Below are positions 1 through 8,325 of a DNA stretch of 62,283 bases, one piece after another. Made by a program: the position numbers and the translations under genes. Below the pieces are notes generated by a model. The model had not been told where the DNA came from. It ran no database searches and worked only from the letters and a program-made list of their open reading frames with translations. This DNA comes from Longimicrobiales bacterium (GTDB taxonomy: Bacteria; Gemmatimonadota; Gemmatimonadetes; Longimicrobiales; Gaopeijiaceae): contig JAQWPM010000018.1 of assembly GCA_029245345.1 (NCBI GenBank), positions 1 through 62,283 of the forward strand. The letters run 5' to 3'. Numbering within the stretch: the stretch's first letter is position 1; every line of letters starts with the position of its first letter.

Positions 1-2
1 CC

Positions 3-141
3 CCTCCCACATCTGAGCACTGTGCGCGACTCCGCTCGGGCTGCGCTCGGGCCAAATCCGCAGCCCCATGATCCGCAGCCCATGCCTCACGCTGTCCCCG
101 CTCGCCTCTCACCTCATTTGGGCCGTTGAATTTCCTATCCG
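3..141. repeat. Dispersed non-coding repeat, copy A
   Basis: About 139 bases that match positions 3101-3238 with roughly nine differences and one indel. The copy probably continues to the left beyond the window. It contains an inverted repeat GGGCTGCG...CGCAGCCC that is conserved in both copies, and ends with GAATTTCCTATCCG (128-141). That end motif occurs again at 3225-3238 and 4249-4262. No credible protein is encoded. Its nature (mobile fragment, integron-like site or genome repeat) is unresolved. Confidence 0.8.
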
Positions 142-302
142 GCCGGCTACGGAAGCGTGTCTCATGGTGGGAGAGAATGGACCCATAGGGAGCGTCACCA
201 CCAGACCGGTTTGACCGTCTGTAGGTGAGTCGCCACCATCACCACCTCCATGAGGAGCCCTACCGGCCCCCGACCCACTTCCCGCAGTTCTGGAGACACA
301 CC

Positions 303-1751
303 GTGAGGCCGCCCCGACCCACCACCTCCCACTTCCTCACGGCCCTCGTCGTCACCGTCCTGACGTCGGTTCCCCTTGGGGCGCAGGAGACACCACCGGA
401 CGCGGCTCCCCTCTCCCCTCTGTCACCCTTCATCTCGGTGCAGTCCAGCACCGTGGCCCTGATCCATGCGCGGCTCCTCGACGGGACCGGAGGTCCGATA
501 CTCGAGGACCAGACCGTCGTGATCCAGGGTGAGCGCATCGTCTCCGTGGGACCGACCGAAAGCGCCGACGTGCCGGAGGGAGCCCAGGTCCTGGACCTCG
601 CCGGCCACACGCTCATACCCGGGCTCGTTTCGCTCCATGAGCACTTGTACTTCGGCGGGGTGGAGCAGATGACCCCCATGCCCGTCGAGGGGCCCATGTT
701 GTACTTGGCCATGGGCGTCACCAGCGCCATGCCGGCGGGCAGCCAGTTTCCCTATTACGATCTCAACCTCGCCCAAACGATCGAGGCCGGCTTGACGCCG
801 GGGCCGCGGATCTACCGTACCGGGCCGTACCTGAACGGTGGCCCACCTCTGCCTGGAAATCAGCGGATCGTGAACGACCCGGAAGAAGTGCGGCGAGTCA
901 TCCGCTACTGGTTTTCCGAGGGGGCCACGTGGATGAAGTTCGTGGGGGGCACCAGCCGCGAGGTGCTGGCGGCGGGTATCGACGAGGCGCACCGCCTGGG
1001 GATGAAGATCACCGGACACCTGTGCTCCGTCACATTCACCGAAGCCGCGGAGATGGGCCTGGACGCTCTACAGCACGGCTACATCACCAATTCCGACTAC
1101 GTGCCGGGCAAGTTGCCGGACGTGTGTCCGCCCGAAAACATGAGGATCCAGGCCGACTTGGACGTAGAGTCCGCTGACGTCCGGGAGAGTATCGAGCGCA
1201 TCGTAGCGGCAGGTGCGGCGGTCGTCTCCACGCTTGGGGTCTACGAGACCTTCACACCAGCTCGGGCCACGCTGCCTCCCCAGGCGATGGAGATGTTGAA
1301 GCCCCTCACGCGACAGGAAGTGGAGCGGACCCACGCGAATCTGGCGGACGGCGGGCTCATCGTGCCTCCCCGGCTCATCAACAAGATGATGCGATGGGAA
1401 CGGATGTTCGTGGAGGCGGGCGGCCTCCTGGGTGCCGGGTCGGACCCGTGGGGTACCGGATACCTCCCCGGCTTCGGCAACCTGCGCAACTATGAGATGC
1501 TCTTGGAGGCAGGCTTTTCCGCCCCCGAGGTGGTTCAGATCCTCACGCTGAACGGTGCCCGCATCCTCGGGGAAGAGCATCGCTTCGGTTCCGTGGAGCC
1601 CGGTAAGCTCGCGGATCTGGTGGTAATTCGCGGGGATCCCACCTCTGACCCTACCACGATCTATGACGTCGTCACGGTCTTCAAGGGTGGGGTCGGGTAC
1701 GACTCCATGCGCCTGCGCCAAGCCGCGAAAGGGACCATCGGATCCTACTGA
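303..1751 (+). CDS. Secreted amidohydrolase family protein
   Basis: A metal-dependent hydrolase of the amidohydrolase superfamily (imidazolonepropionase/prolidase-like branch), about 482 residues, predicted to be exported. I chose the GTG start at 303 because GGAGA lies just upstream and the product then opens with a signal peptide ending near PLGAQ. An upstream in-frame GTG at 225 would add a His-rich, non-signal leader. Visible features are a short beta-sandwich N-terminus (LLDGTGG), the metal motif HEH at about residues 112-114, later histidines in ITGHLCS and LQHGY, and an aspartate in GAGSDPWG near residue 380. The C-terminal GKLADLVV strand is typical of the family. The substrate cannot be read from sequence; dipeptides or imidazolone-like rings are usual for relatives. 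It stands alone, just downstream of repeat copy A. Confidence 0.85.
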   Translation: MRPPRPTTSHFLTALVVTVLTSVPLGAQETPPDAAPLSPLSPFISVQSSTVALIHARLLDGTGGPILEDQTVVIQGERIVSVGPTESADVPEGAQVLDLAGHTLIPGLVSLHEHLYFGGVEQMTPMPVEGPMLYLAMGVTSAMPAGSQFPYYDLNLAQTIEAGLTPGPRIYRTGPYLNGGPPLPGNQRIVNDPEEVRRVIRYWFSEGATWMKFVGGTSREVLAAGIDEAHRLGMKITGHLCSVTFTEAAEMGLDALQHGYITNSDYVPGKLPDVCPPENMRIQADLDVESADVRESIERIVAAGAAVVSTLGVYETFTPARATLPPQAMEMLKPLTRQEVERTHANLADGGLIVPPRLINKMMRWERMFVEAGGLLGAGSDPWGTGYLPGFGNLRNYEMLLEAGFSAPEVVQILTLNGARILGEEHRFGSVEPGKLADLVVIRGDPTSDPTTIYDVVTVFKGGVGYDSMRLRQAAKGTIGSY

Positions 1752-1762
1752 TGGGGGCCGGC

Positions 1763-1824
1763 CCGCGGCCCTCACAGCGGGCCTGCCAGCCTCGCCCGCT
1801 CCCAGCCGGGTGCCAAGAATCATT
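1763..1824. repeat. Short dispersed repeat, copy 1
   Basis: The stretch ending CTGCCAGCCTCGCCCGCTCC...CAAGAATC closely matches 22501-22562; about 36 of 41 bases agree in the best part. It lies directly at the edge where base composition drops into the AT-rich phosphatidyltransferase segment. Possibly a terminator-like or mobile repeat; function unknown. Confidence 0.55.
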
Positions 1825-1868
1825 GTCGAACATCCTTACCTAGTCCCCAAACAGCGCAACAATCGTAT

Positions 1869-2639
1869 TTAAAACATTTCAATCAGTCTTCTAATACCGA
1901 CAAACACGAGGATCATCACGGAGTACCATAAAAAGAAATACACGATATACTCCTTGTAGCCCACAACCAACATCACACTTATTATGAGGAGCTGAAAACC
2001 AAGACCAAAAGTTGACAAAGCTGTCATCATAATATTTGGAAGTCGCCTTCCTGTAGAAGCGTTCGAATCTAAAGCATAAATTGTTTTATCAAAAACACCA
2101 TAAAGCGCTTTATAGATCCCGAATAGAATAGCTACATTCTTCTGGGCTTCTCCCTTCAGAGCAGTTGGAGTTTCATTTTCGAAAATCCTACTGGTTGTAT
2201 CGCCATTCACATTATTTCTCAAAATTACGTAGTAATAATTATAGAGTGTGCCTTGCAATTGAATTCCTACAAATGCCAACAAACAGTACACAAAATGAAC
2301 TTCCGAGATATACCACAATGCCATAAAAATGAGCATGTTCAATAGTATATCTGCCACAGAGTCGAGATAGCGCCCTGTGTACGAAGGCGTGCCCCTTATT
2401 CTCGCCAGCTCGCCATCGGCAGCATCTAGGATCGATTTAAACAACAAGAAAAAACCCGCCGCCCAATAATATTCCAATAAGATACAAGCAACAGCGATCA
2501 GCCCGGAAATGATAAACCATATTGTGACATCGATAGGCGTGTATGCAGTTTCTTTTAGGGAATTGGCGATAAGCCGCGCAAGGGGCCTTCCGTAATCTGA
2601 AAGATCAATAAACTTATGCTCTTTGGGCAATTTCGACAT
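1869..2639 (-). CDS. CDP-alcohol phosphatidyltransferase family protein
   Basis: An integral membrane enzyme of 256 residues that would move a phospho-alcohol group from a CDP-alcohol onto an acceptor in phospholipid or inositol-lipid synthesis. The family signature is complete: D72-x2-D75-G76-x2-A79-R80-x8-G89-x3-D93-x3-D97, with several hydrophobic segments around it (about 38-70, 95-125, 200-250). The acceptor cannot be predicted. The gene is strikingly AT-rich compared with its neighbours and uses many A/T-ending codons, which points to acquisition from another lineage. It has no operon partner: repeats flank it on both sides and the nearest genes are unrelated. The ATG start is preceded by AT-rich DNA with no strong ribosome binding site. 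Confidence 0.88.
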   Translation of the reverse strand: MSKLPKEHKFIDLSDYGRPLARLIANSLKETAYTPIDVTIWFIISGLIAVACILLEYYWAAGFFLLFKSILDAADGELARIRGTPSYTGRYLDSVADILLNMLIFMALWYISEVHFVYCLLAFVGIQLQGTLYNYYYVILRNNVNGDTTSRIFENETPTALKGEAQKNVAILFGIYKALYGVFDKTIYALDSNASTGRRLPNIMMTALSTFGLGFQLLIISVMLVVGYKEYIVYFFLWYSVMILVFVGIRRLIEMF

Positions 2640-2840
2640 ACTACTTTACAATTCCCATATTTTGTATGGTTCCAACCTCAACCCCACTAGGATAAATTAT
2701 TTTAGCTATTTGGTAAATGTACAATAGCCTCTTATAAAAACCTACGAATCACTCTAATCGTTTAGCAGCTGTCAGTGTTAATCAAATAAAATGCGCCGAA
2801 CGGTTTTCGTTAAAATCGAAGATTTATTCGGCCCGCCTCC

Positions 2841-2911
2841 ATCGCCACCACTACCATGGGGTGCTCGCTCCGAATGCCGGACTCCGGGCCACCGTAATTC
2901 ACTTCGGCAGA
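2841..2911. repeat. Dispersed repeat, module 2, copy 1
   Basis: About 70 bases, including CTACCATGGGGTGCTCG and GAATGCCGGACTCCGGGCC, recur at 19543-19611 with few differences. The two copies lie 16.7 kb apart, both in gene-free DNA beside AT-rich or degraded sequence. Confidence 0.75.
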
Positions 2912-3100
2912 CCCCGAAAGGAGACTTCCTCCTCGGGCCAGACCCCGGCCTTCGAGCCTGCCCAGGCCGAGCGGATCCCAGTGTTCGTATTCGACTCGTC
3001 ACTGCCCGGCGACTTCGACGACTGAGCCCCTCTCCACTCTGTCCGAACATGTTCCGCCACCGGGCGCTCCCTTCCGTGCATTTCGACATCCCCTCGTCGC

Positions 3101-3238
3101 CCTCCCACTTCTGAGCACTGTGCGTGACTCCGCTCGGGCTGCGCTCGGGCCAGAGCCGTAGCCCCATGATCCGCAGCCCATGCCTCACGCTGTCCGCGCT
3201 CGCCTCTCATCTCACTTGGCCGTTGAATTTCCTATCCG
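3101..3238. repeat. Dispersed non-coding repeat, copy B
   Basis: Matches copy A (3-141) over its full length and ends in the same GAATTTCCTATCCG motif. The GC-rich repeat stops exactly where the AT-rich hydrolase segment begins. Confidence 0.8.
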
Positions 3239-3240
3239 TT
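3225..3240. repeat. 16-base direct repeat at left edge of AT-rich segment
   Basis: GAATTTCCTATCCGTT occurs here and again, identical, at 4249-4264. The pair brackets the AT-rich alpha/beta hydrolase segment, as expected for a cassette or element inserted by recombination at this sequence. A 14-base version is at 128-141. Confidence 0.75.
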
Positions 3241-3323
3241 ACCCTACCTGGTATTTCGTTCCACAAAGATGAGGACAGACAGCAAGATAAAGACAGGTTC
3301 CAACGAGTAGCAACTTAAGATAG

Positions 3324-4175
3324 TTATTTTTCATTTAAGAACTGTAAAACTTTTTGGCGAAACTTATTCGCAACTCGAGGCGTTTCATTATCTATTTCAT
3401 GAAGAGCTTCTGAAAACATATGGGTTTTAAAATGAGAAGCATTACTTTGAATGACCTTCAAGGTTTTTCCTGCATCCACATAACTATCATTGGGCCCTGA
3501 TAAAAAGGCATGCCCCTGTATGTGCTTTGGAATTTTCCAGGCTCGCTGAGAAAGCCACGCAGTTTTCAATAAATTTAGGGTAAACAAAGGAACCTCTACG
3601 GGGCTCTGAGGTTCAATGGGGTCGACGTGGGGATCCTCTTGAGCAGTGGGTTTTGCATTCGTCAAAGTTCGGAGCGTGATTTTGTTTGGGGGAAAACTTT
3701 TTAATCCTTCTCCCACAATGCAATTAACCGCAATCCCAGGGGCAATCAGAATGACCTTCCGTACGTCCTTTTTACTAAAACAAGCCCTCCGATAAGCGGC
3801 CAAGCCCCCCGCAGACCATCCAATGATATTCATCTGAGGCTCCTGTTGCCCCGAGACGGTTGCAAATTCTTTCCAAACTAAATCGCCTATTTCATTGATT
3901 CCTTGAATCGTCGTACGATTCATTGAACCTTCTGACCCCCCTTGCCCCATATAATCGAAAGCGATCACTTTATACCCAATTTCCCTTAAGGCTAAAAAGA
4001 GAGGGTCATGATTCAATATCGAATCTCCCAATCCTTGGTAATATAAAATATTGCCCTTAAACTCAACATTGGGACTTGCCTCAATGTATCCTGCCCGGAG
4101 AACAACCGAGTGGTCTTCATTTAACGTATATGGGAAAGCATGCAGGTTCCAATAAGGGGTTGGAATAGAAGGCAT
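3324..4175 (-). CDS. Alpha/beta hydrolase (lysophospholipase-like)
   Basis: A 283-residue serine hydrolase of the alpha/beta fold. The nucleophile elbow GWSAGG places the catalytic serine at residue 121. An acid in GPNDSYVD (about 230-234) and histidine 259 in ALHEIDNE complete the triad. The spacing and the HEIDNE end resemble lysophospholipase and monoacylglycerol-lipase-like proteins. FDYMGQGGSEGS near 73-84 is the usual strand-loop preceding the cap. There is no signal peptide, so it is probably cytoplasmic. The gene is AT-rich and sits alone between two identical 16-base direct repeats, which argues for recent transfer. The substrate is unknown; esters of lipids are the likeliest guess. 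Confidence 0.85.
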   Translation of the reverse strand: MPSIPTPYWNLHAFPYTLNEDHSVVLRAGYIEASPNVEFKGNILYYQGLGDSILNHDPLFLALREIGYKVIAFDYMGQGGSEGSMNRTTIQGINEIGDLVWKEFATVSGQQEPQMNIIGWSAGGLAAYRRACFSKKDVRKVILIAPGIAVNCIVGEGLKSFPPNKITLRTLTNAKPTAQEDPHVDPIEPQSPVEVPLFTLNLLKTAWLSQRAWKIPKHIQGHAFLSGPNDSYVDAGKTLKVIQSNASHFKTHMFSEALHEIDNETPRVANKFRQKVLQFLNEK

Positions 4176-4248
4176 GTTGATCCTAAGTGTTTGAAAAATA
4201 TTATTTAAATGCTGTATCGCATTTAAAAAATGCTTAAAGCTCGCCGTG

Positions 4249-4264
4249 GAATTTCCTATCCGTT
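4249..4264. repeat. 16-base direct repeat at right edge of AT-rich segment
   Basis: Identical to 3225-3240. The AT-rich DNA ends here and normal GC-rich DNA resumes. It lies just beyond a hairpin downstream of the large amidohydrolase gene, so the insertion did not interrupt a gene. Confidence 0.75.
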
Positions 4265-4275
4265 CGCAGCGAGGC

Positions 4276-4302
4276 GCGGGCCGGGTCGATGATCCGGCCC
4301 GC
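4276..4302 (-). terminator. Hairpin downstream of PD40-amidohydrolase gene
   Basis: A perfect 9-base stem GCGGGCCGG/CCGGCCCGC with a 9-base loop lies just past the stop codon of the minus-strand gene. No clear U-run follows, so it may be only a 3'-end stabilising hairpin. Confidence 0.5.
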
Positions 4303-4307
4303 CTACC

Positions 4308-7300
4308 TCAGCGGTTGTTTTCCCAGTAATTGACGGGTCGGTCGTCCGCGAGCCATCCGGTCGGGTCGACCCACCAACGCTCGCCGTACGGCTTGGCTAC
4401 CGGCCAGACCTCATCGAGCGAGTCGGCGTCGTACACCACGCCGCCCTGCATGACGTAGCGCATGTCGGTCGTGTTGCGGATGTCGTCGAGTGGGTTGGAA
4501 TTCAACACGATCAGGTCCGCGAGCTTGCCCACGGTTATCGAGCCGAGATCGTCCTGAGCGCCGAGGAAGTACGCTCCGTGCAGACTCGCGACCTCGAGCG
4601 CACCCATCGGTCCGGTTCCGGCCTCGGTCATCCAGATTTCCCAGTGCGATCCGATGCCGTGCATCTGACCATGTGAACCAATGGCCCCGTAGCCACCCTC
4701 CGCGATGACGTCGGCCAGACCCTGAGCGATGAAGGGGAAGCTGTAGTCGGTGTCGGGCCGGAGCACGCGCCGCCTCGTGTGCGGAATCACCTGACGCCAC
4801 GGCATCCACGTCTGCTGCTTCGGATCCTCCCAGACATCGGATTCCTGGAAGAAGTACTCCTCGTTCCAGGCACCCGCTCCTCCCACGATGAACGTCGGCG
4901 AATAGACTGTCTTGGTCGCTCCGAAGAATTTGGCGGCGTCGCTATGGAGCGGCATGTAGCTCATCGGGTGCTCGAAGCCGGTCTGACCGTCCATGATCAT
5001 GCTCATGTTGTACGGCAGATCCGATCCCTCTGATGTAAGCATGAGGCCGCGCTTTCGAGCCGCATCGGAGATCCACTGCCGCTGATCCCGACGCGGCTGG
5101 AGGTACTGCTTGATCGCCACGGCCCCCCAGTCGGCTAGGCGACCCACGTTCTGATCGGCGACTTCGTAGCTGGTGATCTCGTTCTGCCGCCCGCCGTCTC
5201 CTGCGTAGAGCGGATCGCCGCTGCTGTAGGTCCTGGGACCCACGAGCCCACCGGCCCGAATCAGCTCTCCGGTCGGGAAGACGTTTTGCGACCACATCGA
5301 GTTGTCGAGGTTCGTGGTGACGCCATATGCGAGGTACACGGCCTGCTCGAAGTCATGCTGAGGCTGAAGGCCCCGGTGCTCGCGGTAGTGGTGCGCGTGC
5401 ATGTCTACGAACCCAGGGATAATCGTTGCGCCCGCCAAGTCCATGACCTCGTCGGCACCGCCCGTGTCACAGTTGCCCACGCACTCAATCCGGGACCCAC
5501 GCACGACGACGGTGCCTCGCTCGATCACCTGCCGGTTGTCGAGCGTGACGATGCGCGCGTTCGTCAGCGCGATCGATCCGTCTGGAATACGTCGGTCGAC
5601 CATGAGCGTCACGTCGACGCTGTCCGTCGTTTCATCATCGGGCCGGTAGCTGAAGAAGTGCGGTCCGCTGCCGAAGTCGAGCACGTCGTTTCCGCGCCAG
5701 GTCGGATACAGACCACCCTCAGTGCTGACCTGACGGATCGGGACGGTACCCCCACTCTTGTCCAACTCGAGTGGGTCGCCGCCCATGGAGTTGTAGGGAA
5801 AGGGCGCCACGTACACGTTGTCTCCTTCCTGGAACGCTACCCACGAGCCGTCCGGGGAGACCACCGCCTCGTCCGCAAAGCGCATGGTCGCATGCACCCG
5901 TCGGTCACTCCCGTCCGGTCGGACCGAAACCACTCCGGTGCGGACCCCGTTCTCGCCCTCGACGGCCACCCGATCCGGGAAGAAGATTCTCCCGGCGGGA
6001 CCGAACGACGCGCGAGAGACCTGGCTGCGTGAACTGCCGCCCTCTAAACCCGTCGTCGCGACCACGGTGATTTCACCGCCACCGGCCGGAACGCTCACCA
6101 GATCCCAGAAGGGATTGTGGGCCGCACCACGGCCGCGGAAGGGAGCGCCCGTACCGCGGGCTACGACCAGGTACGAGCCGTCCGGACTCCATACCGGGTT
6201 GAGGTACTCAGCCGCTTCGGTCGTGATCTGCTGAGGACTACCTCCACCCGCGGCCACCCGCCAGACATGACCGCCCTCGACGTCGTCCCAGCTCGTGAAC
6301 GCGATCCATCGGCCGTCGGGCGACCAGGTCGGTGCGTGCTCGAATGGTTCGAAGCTGTCCGGTGTGACTCTGCTCGGAGTCCCCTGGGGCAGCGACTGGG
6401 TATAGACCCGTCCGATCGCCTGGAAGGCTAGGGTGCCTCCGTCGGGCGAAGCAGCGTACCAGCGCAGGAAGCGCGCCTGGAACGGCTCGTCGGTAATCCG
6501 GAACTCCGCTTTCGTCTGCTCCGAGACGGTTCGCTGAATGCGCGCGGAAAACGGAATCGTCGTGACGTCGCCTGTACCCACGTCCACACGCCGGATCTGA
6601 CCGCCCTGAGACAGCACGATGGCGCCACCGTCGGGCGTCCAGTCGTAGCCCGGAACGATGCGCAGCGTCTTCATGCCTTCCGCCATGTCCTGCTCGATCG
6701 GGTCCATGACGACACGCTCGGTCCCGGTCGCCAGGTCGCGGAGCCATAGCGCGGAGCGAGGGCCGAACTGGTGGCCCTTGAAGGAAATCGTGCCGTTGGG
6801 AATGCGGCGCACGAAGGCCACGTAGCGTCCGCTCGGGTCGACTTCCGCCGCGTAGCCGCCGCCGCTCGATGCGCGGCCTTGCTGTTGGGCCTCACCTGAA
6901 GTGATCGAAATCACGAGGCCCGACTCCAGATCCTTCCGACGGACCTGCCACGAACCGGACGTCGCGTCCCGCGTCGACGCCATGAACGGGCTTCGGCTCA
7001 CATGGAAATACAGGTAGCGGCCATCCTGCGAGACCGATGGCCATGCCGCGCCCGATTCGTCGCCCGTCGCGACGAGCTCGATGCCGCTTCCCCCGTCGCG
7101 GTGGTACATCCATATGCCGGACTGGCTCGGGCTTCCAGGAGTCGTCGAGCGACGGGCCTTCCTTACGACGATGTAGTCACCGTCGGGCGTCCAGGTCGGC
7201 TCGAAGAATTTCGTAGCCTGGTCTTCCACCACGGCGCGAGGGTTCGAGCCGTCGGAGTCCATGATCCAGAGGTTGTTCTGCCCGTTCCGATCGGAGATGA

Positions 7301-7619
7301 ACGCGATTGTCTGCCCGTCGGGCGAGTAGCGGGGGTGATAACCGACAGAGACTCCGGCGTCTCGTGTCAAAAGCTCCGCCTGACCACCAGAGATCGGGAT
7401 CCGATAGACGCTACCGAGGAGGTCGAAGGCGATCCACTGGCCGTCTGGGGACACGTCGGTACTCATCCACGTGCCCTCGTCGGTCGTGAAGTCGACCTCG
7501 TACGAGTCGCCACGGGCGATGGTGACGTCCCAAGCCTCCGGGGCTTCTTGAGCTCCAGAGGGCTGGACGAACAATGCGAGAAGAAGTGCGCTGAACTGCG
7601 GTAGGGAATGAGCTTTCAT
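4308..7619 (-). CDS. Secreted PD40 beta-propeller/amidohydrolase fusion
   Basis: A 1103-residue exported protein. A signal peptide (cleavage near PSGAQ) is followed by TolB/PD40-type repeats; SPDGQWIAF, SPDGQTIAF, TPDGDYIVV and SPDGRWIAF are visible through about residue 690. A C-terminal amidohydrolase domain follows, starting with IVTLDNRQVIERG, with metal motif HAHH near residue 740 and ending with GKLADLIVLNSNP. Propeller-amidohydrolase fusions of this size are common in Gemmatimonadota and Acidobacteriota, and their substrates are not established. The propeller may bind peptides or position substrate. It diverges from a truncated homologue starting at 7817, suggesting local duplication and decay. 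Its 3' end abuts the acquired hydrolase segment. Confidence 0.9.
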   Translation of the reverse strand: MKAHSLPQFSALLLALFVQPSGAQEAPEAWDVTIARGDSYEVDFTTDEGTWMSTDVSPDGQWIAFDLLGSVYRIPISGGQAELLTRDAGVSVGYHPRYSPDGQTIAFISDRNGQNNLWIMDSDGSNPRAVVEDQATKFFEPTWTPDGDYIVVRKARRSTTPGSPSQSGIWMYHRDGGSGIELVATGDESGAAWPSVSQDGRYLYFHVSRSPFMASTRDATSGSWQVRRKDLESGLVISITSGEAQQQGRASSGGGYAAEVDPSGRYVAFVRRIPNGTISFKGHQFGPRSALWLRDLATGTERVVMDPIEQDMAEGMKTLRIVPGYDWTPDGGAIVLSQGGQIRRVDVGTGDVTTIPFSARIQRTVSEQTKAEFRITDEPFQARFLRWYAASPDGGTLAFQAIGRVYTQSLPQGTPSRVTPDSFEPFEHAPTWSPDGRWIAFTSWDDVEGGHVWRVAAGGGSPQQITTEAAEYLNPVWSPDGSYLVVARGTGAPFRGRGAAHNPFWDLVSVPAGGGEITVVATTGLEGGSSRSQVSRASFGPAGRIFFPDRVAVEGENGVRTGVVSVRPDGSDRRVHATMRFADEAVVSPDGSWVAFQEGDNVYVAPFPYNSMGGDPLELDKSGGTVPIRQVSTEGGLYPTWRGNDVLDFGSGPHFFSYRPDDETTDSVDVTLMVDRRIPDGSIALTNARIVTLDNRQVIERGTVVVRGSRIECVGNCDTGGADEVMDLAGATIIPGFVDMHAHHYREHRGLQPQHDFEQAVYLAYGVTTNLDNSMWSQNVFPTGELIRAGGLVGPRTYSSGDPLYAGDGGRQNEITSYEVADQNVGRLADWGAVAIKQYLQPRRDQRQWISDAARKRGLMLTSEGSDLPYNMSMIMDGQTGFEHPMSYMPLHSDAAKFFGATKTVYSPTFIVGGAGAWNEEYFFQESDVWEDPKQQTWMPWRQVIPHTRRRVLRPDTDYSFPFIAQGLADVIAEGGYGAIGSHGQMHGIGSHWEIWMTEAGTGPMGALEVASLHGAYFLGAQDDLGSITVGKLADLIVLNSNPLDDIRNTTDMRYVMQGGVVYDADSLDEVWPVAKPYGERWWVDPTGWLADDRPVNYWENNR

Positions 7620-7816
7620 GCTGTCGGTCCGGTCGATGTAGAAAACGGGCGGAAAAGCTACTCGCGATCGGACGACGGGCCAGAGCCTGCTCCCTACTTC
7701 GTTCCAGCGCCTCCCGTCTGGTTCCCTCCGTTGCCGGCCCGCGGATGCCCTCGCCCGCGCCTTAGAAGCCGCCTACTCTGTAGCGGTGCGGATCCCAGTC
7801 CACTCCGAGAGAACCC

Positions 7817-8281
7817 ATGAGCCAAACGCACACGCCGACACTGACCCTCCTGACCACCATGCTGCTCGCGGCGGTCTCGTCTCCCCTCGCCTCGCAGCAA
7901 ACAGCTGATTCGGGAGACCGAAGCAAACGGCCACTTCCGCTCGAAGGGTGGGAGGAGAGCCGATCGCTCAACGTCGATCTCGATGAAGGCTCCTGGATGT
8001 CGCTCGACGTGAGTCCGGACGGGCGCACCATCGTATTCGATTTCCTCGGGGACCTTTTCACCATGCCGATCGCAGGTGGTGACGCGGCCCAGCTTCCTTC
8101 GGGGATGGCGTTCGACGCGCAGCCGCGATTCTCACCGGACGGGGCGCGTGTGGCCTTCACATCCGACCGAGGCGGCGGCCAGAACATCTGGATCATCGCC
8201 CTCGACCGATCTGATACGACCCAGATTCCGAGGGGACCCGAACGCGAGGCCCTCCCGGCGTGGCGGGCACGGAACGGATGA
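7817..8281 (+). pseudogene. Truncated PD40 protein, remnant of an amidohydrolase fusion
   Basis: 154 residues that align with the N-terminus of the large fusion at 4308-7619: a signal peptide ending near LASQQ, then DEGSWMSLDVSPDG, FDFLGDLF and FTSDRGGGQNIWI. The protein stops after about two propeller blades and lacks the rest of the propeller and the whole amidohydrolase domain. The next gene begins within or directly after it. I read this as the 5' remnant of a duplicated gene. It still has an ATG and a signal peptide, so a short secreted product cannot be excluded. Confidence 0.75.
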
Positions 8282-8325
8282 GCATCCGCGACACACACTT
8301 CATTTCCCATGTGCAGGAGAACACC

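Larger units (their letters stand above)
2640..3323. other. Intergenic region holding repeats, no gene
   Basis: The first 150 bases are AT-rich and may hold the promoter of the phosphatidyltransferase gene, which reads leftward. From about 2830 to 3238 the DNA is GC-rich and repeat-derived. From 3239 it is AT-rich again. Open frames here on both strands look like chance readings of repeat DNA, with no signal peptide, motif or ribosome binding site. Confidence 0.7.

Noticed and set aside
225-302. His-rich N-terminal extension (HHHHLHEE) of the first amidohydrolase as a metal-binding leader
   Set aside because: A GTG at 303 with a GGAGA site starts a clean signal peptide; the extension would place 26 polar residues before the signal.
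2778-3188. Protein-coding frames in the repeat region 2778-3210
   Set aside because: The same peptide-like strings recur wherever the repeat occurs (also near 19550), with no ribosome binding site; they are translations of repeat DNA.
1-4264. A classical integron cassette array
   Set aside because: Repeats and AT-rich single-gene segments are suggestive, but I cannot identify paired attC core sites around each cassette, and no integron integrase is in the window. Kept only as a hypothesis.
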